This document shows, in pieces, positions 59,375-64,000 of a stretch of 64,000 nt of DNA (its first letter is position 1; each line of letters opens with the position of its first letter). This DNA comes from Trichomonas vaginalis G3 (taxonomy: Eukaryota > Parabasalia > Trichomonadida > Trichomonadidae): assembly GCF_026262505.1 (NCBI RefSeq), contig NC_067204.1, positions 8,465,797 to 8,529,796 of the forward strand, written 5' to 3'. Made by a program: the position numbers and the translations under genes. The notes beneath the pieces were generated by a model, which had not been told where the DNA came from, did not search any database, and saw nothing but the letters and a program-made list of their open reading frames with translations.

Positions 59375-60340
59375 ATGATTTCAACAATCGGCACAACAAC
59401 AATTCAAGCCGCGAACGGCGGGACTCTGTCCACAACAACTTCACCAAACTCGTTAGTCATGAATCCAACATCTATGTTAGTAGAGATGAAAAGCTTCATT
59501 CCTTCTTCATATACTTTCGAAACAAAAATCCAGAAGATAAAGCAAGAACTTTTAACAAGTAATTTAGACTGTAGTGCGAAAGATGAAACAAATGAACAGT
59601 ATCTTTATGAAATGCAGGACATTATTGACCATTTACCTAAACTACCTGAAATTCAGCATCAAAAACTAACTATTCCTGAATTCGATGAAATAGAAGTGAA
59701 ACCAACTGACTCAGTAGAAATAAAGAAGTTCATTCGAAAGGTAAACTATGAGTTTCTAGGATTTCATTGCAACCATAAGGTTATGGACAAAGATTGCGAC
59801 ATGGTATATAAGAATGTTTCTGACATATATAAATCCGGGGAGTTTAAGACCTACGATAACTTTGTTTCGTTAGTTGCTGAATGTGTATGGCAGATAAGAG
59901 ATAAAGATAGAAGAGGTAAAATATGGAACGAACAGATAAGACCAACTGCTTTTGAGTTAAAGAAAACCATTGACGCCTTAGTTGTTTTAGCAGGTAAGGT
60001 TTCAGAATATAACGCAAAAATGAATCCGCAATGTTCTAAATGTAAAGCAGCAATTAGGAAATATAACTACTCCGTCAAAGAGATAGAAAGAATGCGAAAC
60101 GACTATGCAGACTTAAAGAAAGAAGCAGAAAAGCCAGCAGAAAATAAAATGGACATGTTAGCATTTCTGAACAAAAACTATCCAACTGCTGACGATTTCC
60201 TTCTATCTGACGTCAAGAAGAAATATAAAGAAACTTTCGGCATTGTTAAAACTTTTGACATACTGACAGAAGAAATAGAAGCTACGAAATTGTTTAGGAT
60301 TTCAAATATACATCGTACAATTCATGTAAAACGCTTGTGA
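59375..60340 (+). CDS. Unknown 321-residue Polinton 2 protein
   Basis: Starts MISTIGTTTIQAANGGTLST at the ATG after the leader TTTTTTTATTTTGTATGTAA; the ATG inside the leader is followed at once by a stop, which fixes this start. The rest is mainly helical and charged, with a CNHKVMDKDCD stretch (about 146-156) and CSKCKAAIRKYN (about 220-231). These could bind a metal but do not match a known finger. A mini-hairpin pair (59,409-59,433) encodes AANGGTLST near the N-terminus. Not recognised; the frame looks whole. Confidence 0.6.
   Translation: MISTIGTTTIQAANGGTLSTTTSPNSLVMNPTSMLVEMKSFIPSSYTFETKIQKIKQELLTSNLDCSAKDETNEQYLYEMQDIIDHLPKLPEIQHQKLTIPEFDEIEVKPTDSVEIKKFIRKVNYEFLGFHCNHKVMDKDCDMVYKNVSDIYKSGEFKTYDNFVSLVAECVWQIRDKDRRGKIWNEQIRPTAFELKKTIDALVVLAGKVSEYNAKMNPQCSKCKAAIRKYNYSVKEIERMRNDYADLKKEAEKPAENKMDMLAFLNKNYPTADDFLLSDVKKKYKETFGIVKTFDILTEEIEATKLFRISNIHRTIHVKRL
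59409..59433. repeat. Mini-hairpin pair inside the 321-residue gene
   Basis: GCCGCGAACGGC followed by GGACTCTGTCC, in frame near the start of an otherwise AT-rich gene. Confidence 0.65.
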
Positions 60341-60348
60341 AAAACTGG

Positions 60349-60395
60349 GGTGAGAAAACAGGTGAGAAAACGGGTGACATCTCACCTCTTCACCT
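60349..60395. repeat. Palindromic AGGTGAAGAGGTGAG element, inverted copy
   Basis: Starts nine bases after the stop of the 321-residue gene and ends 25 bases before the next ATG; contains GGTGACATCTCACCTCTTCA. It may mark a 3' end, or the leader of the next gene. Confidence 0.8.
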
Positions 60396-60419
60396 ATAAT
60401 ATATTTTTGCTTTAATTAA

Positions 60420-60914
60420 ATGCTTTCCGGAAACGTCGATGAAAATCATATGGACAAATTATATGAAAAAATTAATAATGATTACCCCTCATTAACCAGG
60501 GAAATGACGGATTCTATAGTTCGTAAATTCGATGAAATACAGGATATGTGGTTCGACAGATTCGACATGAACGATAAGGAAAAGAGAAAGAACGATAACA
60601 ATTTACTTACTAAAAGAATCCTAAAATCTAAAATAGGTGAAGCTTCAACATTTAACACAGTACATAACTTTTACACCGCTGTTTATATTTTCAATAATTT
60701 ATTTAACGATGAACGAGAAAGAAAAAGTATGTTTAACGGAAGAAATGAATATGATTTTATCCTTTGTGCTGTTCGGGATGTTGACATGAAACTAAAGAAA
60801 ATATTCTTATTACAAGATGACACGGTTGAAGATGAAGTCAATGAGTTTTTAAATCGTGATTTAAATGAAATTGATGAAGTTATGACCGAATGTTATAAAA
60901 AGTTCAAGAGGTGA
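60420..60914 (+). CDS. Unknown 164-residue Polinton 2 protein
   Basis: All-helical, charged protein (MLSGNVDENHMDKLYEKINN; later NEFLNRDLNEIDEVMTECYK). Not recognised. It follows the 321-residue gene on the same strand. Another inverted copy of the palindrome (60,920-60,955) lies directly after its stop, in the gap to the convergent integrase. Confidence 0.55.
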   Translation: MLSGNVDENHMDKLYEKINNDYPSLTREMTDSIVRKFDEIQDMWFDRFDMNDKEKRKNDNNLLTKRILKSKIGEASTFNTVHNFYTAVYIFNNLFNDERERKSMFNGRNEYDFILCAVRDVDMKLKKIFLLQDDTVEDEVNEFLNRDLNEIDEVMTECYKKFKR

Positions 60915-60994
60915 AAAAAGAGGTGAGAAAACAGGTGAATCTCACCTCTTCACCTAAATTATATTTTTGTCTGATTTACATCCAACGAAAAAGT

Positions 60995-62078
60995 TTAGAA
61001 GAATTTTCTTATTCTTTCTGGCATGTTTTTATCTTTCCAGTACTCCCGCTCTAATGGTCCCAGATGAGTTGGTTTAGATTCTCTCAAGTTCTTAGATGGT
61101 ATAACATCTTCAACGCCTCCTTCATATCTTACTTTATAAGTGTCATCGTTTGTGTTATAGTCAAGTATTTCAATAACCACTCCTCGCTTTGCTTCGTCAA
61201 TGGTTTCAGCAAGTTTGCCATTACTACTTTCGACTAATTTATGTCGAGGGTAAAATGCTATGGAGTCGTCAGCAGCTTTTATAAGATATCCATTACCTTG
61301 CGTAGAGTCTACGATATAATAATTTCGACTTAACCTTAAACGTTTCTTTGTCAATGGTTTGTCGTCAAGAACTACACGAACTTTTGTACCAGGAATGAGG
61401 TAAATTGTGTTGAATTTCTGATATTTTGTGTTTGGCTTCGTTTCTTTTGTATATACTTTTCTTCTTGTTGTTGTGTCATTGAATTTGGTGTATGTCCTGT
61501 TGTAGAATGTGTTGAGGAATTATATACTTCGAGAAAATGTTTCATTGTTTCTTCGGTAAAGTCTCGCTCTTGATTTAAATCTCTGAGAGTCCTTATGAAG
61601 CGGTTAATGATACCGAGTATGTTATGGTTATGGTCTTCAGTAGTGTAGTGAGTTATGTTATGCTTAATGAGAAATTCTGTGATTTCGTTGCTGAGGTATG
61701 CACCGTCTTGGTCTGATGTTAAAATACTTGGGCTATGTTCTGCTACAAACTTTTGTAAAACTCTTAACACTTCATGAGTTCCTTTATTTCTCATTATATA
61801 CGCATATGCTTTACGAGTGTTAACATTTATGAAGATGAGGAATGGTTTATGTCCTCCTTTTCTGCTTTGAATGAGAGTGTCAAATTGGTATGCGTCAGGA
61901 GTGTTGGAGTAAATTGGTAAAAAGTAGTCGTAAGGATTTATTTTTGTTTGATGTACAACATTTTTGTCAAAGAACCTTTTCACTTCAGCTCTGTTAGTAA
62001 ATCCCAACTCTTTGCAGCTTCATTGAACTTCTTAAATGACCTCCATGGATGTTGTTCGAATACTTCTTTCAAGCTCAT
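60995..62078 (-). pseudogene. Retrovirus-like (rve/DDE) integrase of Polinton 2, broken
   Basis: Starts MSLKEVFEQHPWRSFKKFNE at 62,078, after a T-rich leader. The core frame (61,372-62,007) has YQFDTLIQSRKGGHKPFLIF, SILTSDQDGAYLSNEITEF and ILGIINRFIRTLRDLNQ, the pattern of Polinton integrase cores. The last part (60,995-61,354) has an SH3/chromo-like end domain (GVVIEILDYNTNDDTYKVRY). Order as in element 1. Fossil with about two breaks. Confidence 0.88.
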
Positions 62079-62097
62079 TTATGTAAAGTTAAAGATT

Positions 62098-63971
62098 TTA
62101 ACCAACTCGTATCCAAGCGTGCATTGTTATATAAGGAGGCATATAATCTTTTCCATTACCTGCTGGGTCTGTAATACCAGCTACAACATGTGTATGATTT
62201 CCTGCAGTTCCACAGAAAATACCTGTGCTAACATCTTTGGGGTCAGTTGTGATATCATATCTGTTCATTCCCTGTCTATTCGAACCCGCTGCAAGATTTA
62301 TATAACCTCTTTTTGTTATTGAATGTGAATGGTTTCCTTCCACAGATGTTCTTCCACTGAACCTATGCATATGTGAAGGAAGGTTTTCAATACCTATTTT
62401 CTTTGAACCTCCCATCTTCATTGACTGCGTATTAGTGTAGAATGGAAAACTGTCAACTATTTCATACCATCTACCACCAAATAAAGTGTTTGGATTTATT
62501 GGATTCATAGACGTATAAACAGCTCCTATAGGATATATTAAATCATATATGCTCATAACTCTATAAACATATTCTAAAGAACTTATGTCATTAAATACCA
62601 TTTGGAATGTATCTCCCGGATGAAATGTTGCATTTGTTCCACTTTTATAATGTAATGTTAGTTCAATAGAATTATCCAAGAAAAATTCAAAAGTATCTGG
62701 TTGAAGACCTCTAACAAATTCAAATGGAGTTGCTGGTTCACCATTTATAATTTCTGTTGTAAATGTCATTGTATCTGGTTTCGAAAATTTCTTTGTTAGT
62801 TCTGCATCCACATAAGTTTTATCTGCTTTCTTATCTAACATTGCTGGTAGTTCATATGCTTCAAAGTTTCTGGCATGATCTTCGGTATTCCTGCAACTCT
62901 TATCTAAATTGTTAAGAGTATCTTTTACGCTTGTACTTGGATTCTCTAATGGTGCACTTGAACCAAGGTCAAAGTTCAATATTATGTCGTCTGCTCTAAC
63001 AGTAGTGAAGGATTTATGTGTATGGTTCTTGTCTGCTTTCTTGTCATATAAATCTTGAGCAGTGAATTTAATATTATGTTCATCCTTCATGACATAAACA
63101 TCTTTACATCTAATGTTTCTCATCGTCGTTATGTCGTCATCCGATGTTAAACCTTGTGGAAAGTTAGGAGGTTTACAATATAATGCATCCCCACCAGTTT
63201 CTTCAACCGTTCCTTCAATACTTTCTATAGCAACAGTTGTGAAGGATTTATGTGTATGGTTCTTGTCTGCTTTCTTATCTAACATTGCTGGTAGTTCATG
63301 TGCTTCAAAGTTTCTGGCATGACTTTCAATGTTCCTGCAACTGTTATCTAAACTGTTAAGAGTATCTTTTACGCTTGTACTTGGATTTTCTAATGGTGCA
63401 CTTGAACCAAGGTCAAAGTTCAATATTATGTCGTCTGCTCTAACAGTAGTGAAGGATTTATGTGTATGGTTCTTGTCAGCTTTACTGTCTAAAGAAGTTT
63501 GAAGTTCATTTATATCGGAGATGTTGTGTTTATGAGATTTCAAAACTTTGTTCGTTGCGTCAAGTTCAACTTTGTCAGCTTTACTTTTAATAGCATCTTC
63601 AAACGTTATTTTTGCCTTAACTCTTAACATAAATCTTGGTTCAACTAATACACCATTAACAGAGAAAGTAGAGGCATAAATTTCATCGTTATAACTAAAT
63701 GCTTCTGGTGCTTTACCTGTGTCATACTGTACAGTACAGCTTATGTCATAACCTTTAGCACGAATGTATTTATATCTTCTTTCATTAACATTTTTTTCTT
63801 CGCTTCATCACTTCGTGTTAAATATCCATGGTAGTCCGTTATAATCTGTTCGTCTGAAGTTATATAATGAACGTGGTTTTTATCTGCTTTTTCGGCTAAT
63901 TTCTCATTAACATCATTCACTTCTAATTCAACTCTTCCGCCAGAACTCTTATTATCATTAATCTTTTTCAT
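62098..63971 (-). pseudogene. Tail-fibre-like gene of Polinton 2 with collar-type C-terminus, broken and possibly partial
   Basis: The 510-residue frame (62,098-63,630) has shaft units with KKADKNHTHKSFTTVRADDI (three to four copies) separated by longer repeats (LGSSAPLENPSTSVKDTLN, twice). The collar part is YDLIYPIGAVYTSMNPINPN, ENLPSHMHRFSG, VEGNHSHSITKRG, GTAGNHTHVVAGITDPAGNG and YMPPYITMHAWIRV. The 63,741-63,971 frame, with the same shaft signature (LAEKADKNHVHY), lies upstream and may extend beyond the window. The collar half is clearly homologous to 23,721-25,329. About one break. Confidence 0.82.
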
Positions 63972-64000
63972 TAATTCGGTAATTACGTCATAAAGACTAT

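Larger units (their letters stand above)
52812..64000. mobile_element. Maverick/Polinton element 2, partial (runs off the window)
   Basis: At least 11.2 kb. Parts from left to right: family-B polymerase (minus), unknown gene (plus), KilA-N (minus), unknown gene (plus), tRNA-like cassette, two unknown genes (plus), integrase (minus), tail-fibre-like gene (minus). No capsid or packaging gene lies inside the window; these would be to the right. It belongs to a different lineage from element 1: gene order and sequences differ, it has no primase-helicase here, and its polymerase lacks the HNH insert. About five breaks in total, so it is less decayed than element 1. Confidence 0.88.

Overview
The window looks like nuclear DNA of a parabasalid, most likely Trichomonas vaginalis or a close relative. 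It is very AT-rich with compact intron-poor genes. It carries a DUF3447-type ankyrin gene of the kind amplified in T. vaginalis, a paralogue of the lineage-specific initiator-binding protein IBP39, and Maverick/Polinton elements. No CRISPR array, rRNA gene or credible intact tRNA gene was seen.

Layout. 1-14.5 kb is mainly host sequence: a broken ankyrin gene between short inverted repeats, Fcf2, a SNARE-like tail-anchored protein, a 1.26 kb palindromic transposable element, a small membrane protein, a coiled-coil protein, ribosomal protein eL42, an IBP39-like factor, an alpha-solenoid protein, a CK2 catalytic subunit and a beta-helix surface protein. 14,786-37,119 is one Polinton of 22.3 kb with 817 bp terminal inverted repeats and a 6 bp target duplication. 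It sits inside a second copy of the palindromic element, and that copy is flanked by an 83 bp direct repeat. Its recognisable parts are capsid-like and packaging-ATPase-like remnants, two amphipathic peptides, a tail-fibre-like gene, a KilA-N gene, primase-polymerase/helicase, integrase and family-B DNA polymerase. Most are broken (about twenty breaks in all).

37.7-45 kb is a repeat-dense, nearly gene-free stretch: nested inverted repeats, a TA-flanked mariner-like non-autonomous element carrying a tRNA-like sequence, two tandem repeats, and a 1.4 kb GC-rich array of alternating hairpins whose stems change in a compensated way. A further 111 bp hairpin unit is repeated after it. 45.2-50 kb has host genes again (coiled-coil protein, syntaxin-5-like SNARE, ankyrin relic, WD-repeat protein). 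A 35 bp satellite at 51.9-52.6 kb is followed by a second, different Polinton that runs off the right edge (family-B polymerase, KilA-N, integrase, tail-fibre-like gene and several unknown genes).

The two Polintons differ in gene order and sequence but share several things: a T-rich start-proximal motif, a tRNA-like Pol III cassette, KilA-N and collar-type fibre genes, and tiny GC-rich mini-hairpins that sit in intergenic DNA and, in frame, inside protein genes. The two strongest unexplained signals are these mini-hairpins and the covarying hairpin array at 43-44.4 kb. Everything here was read by eye; no database search was run.
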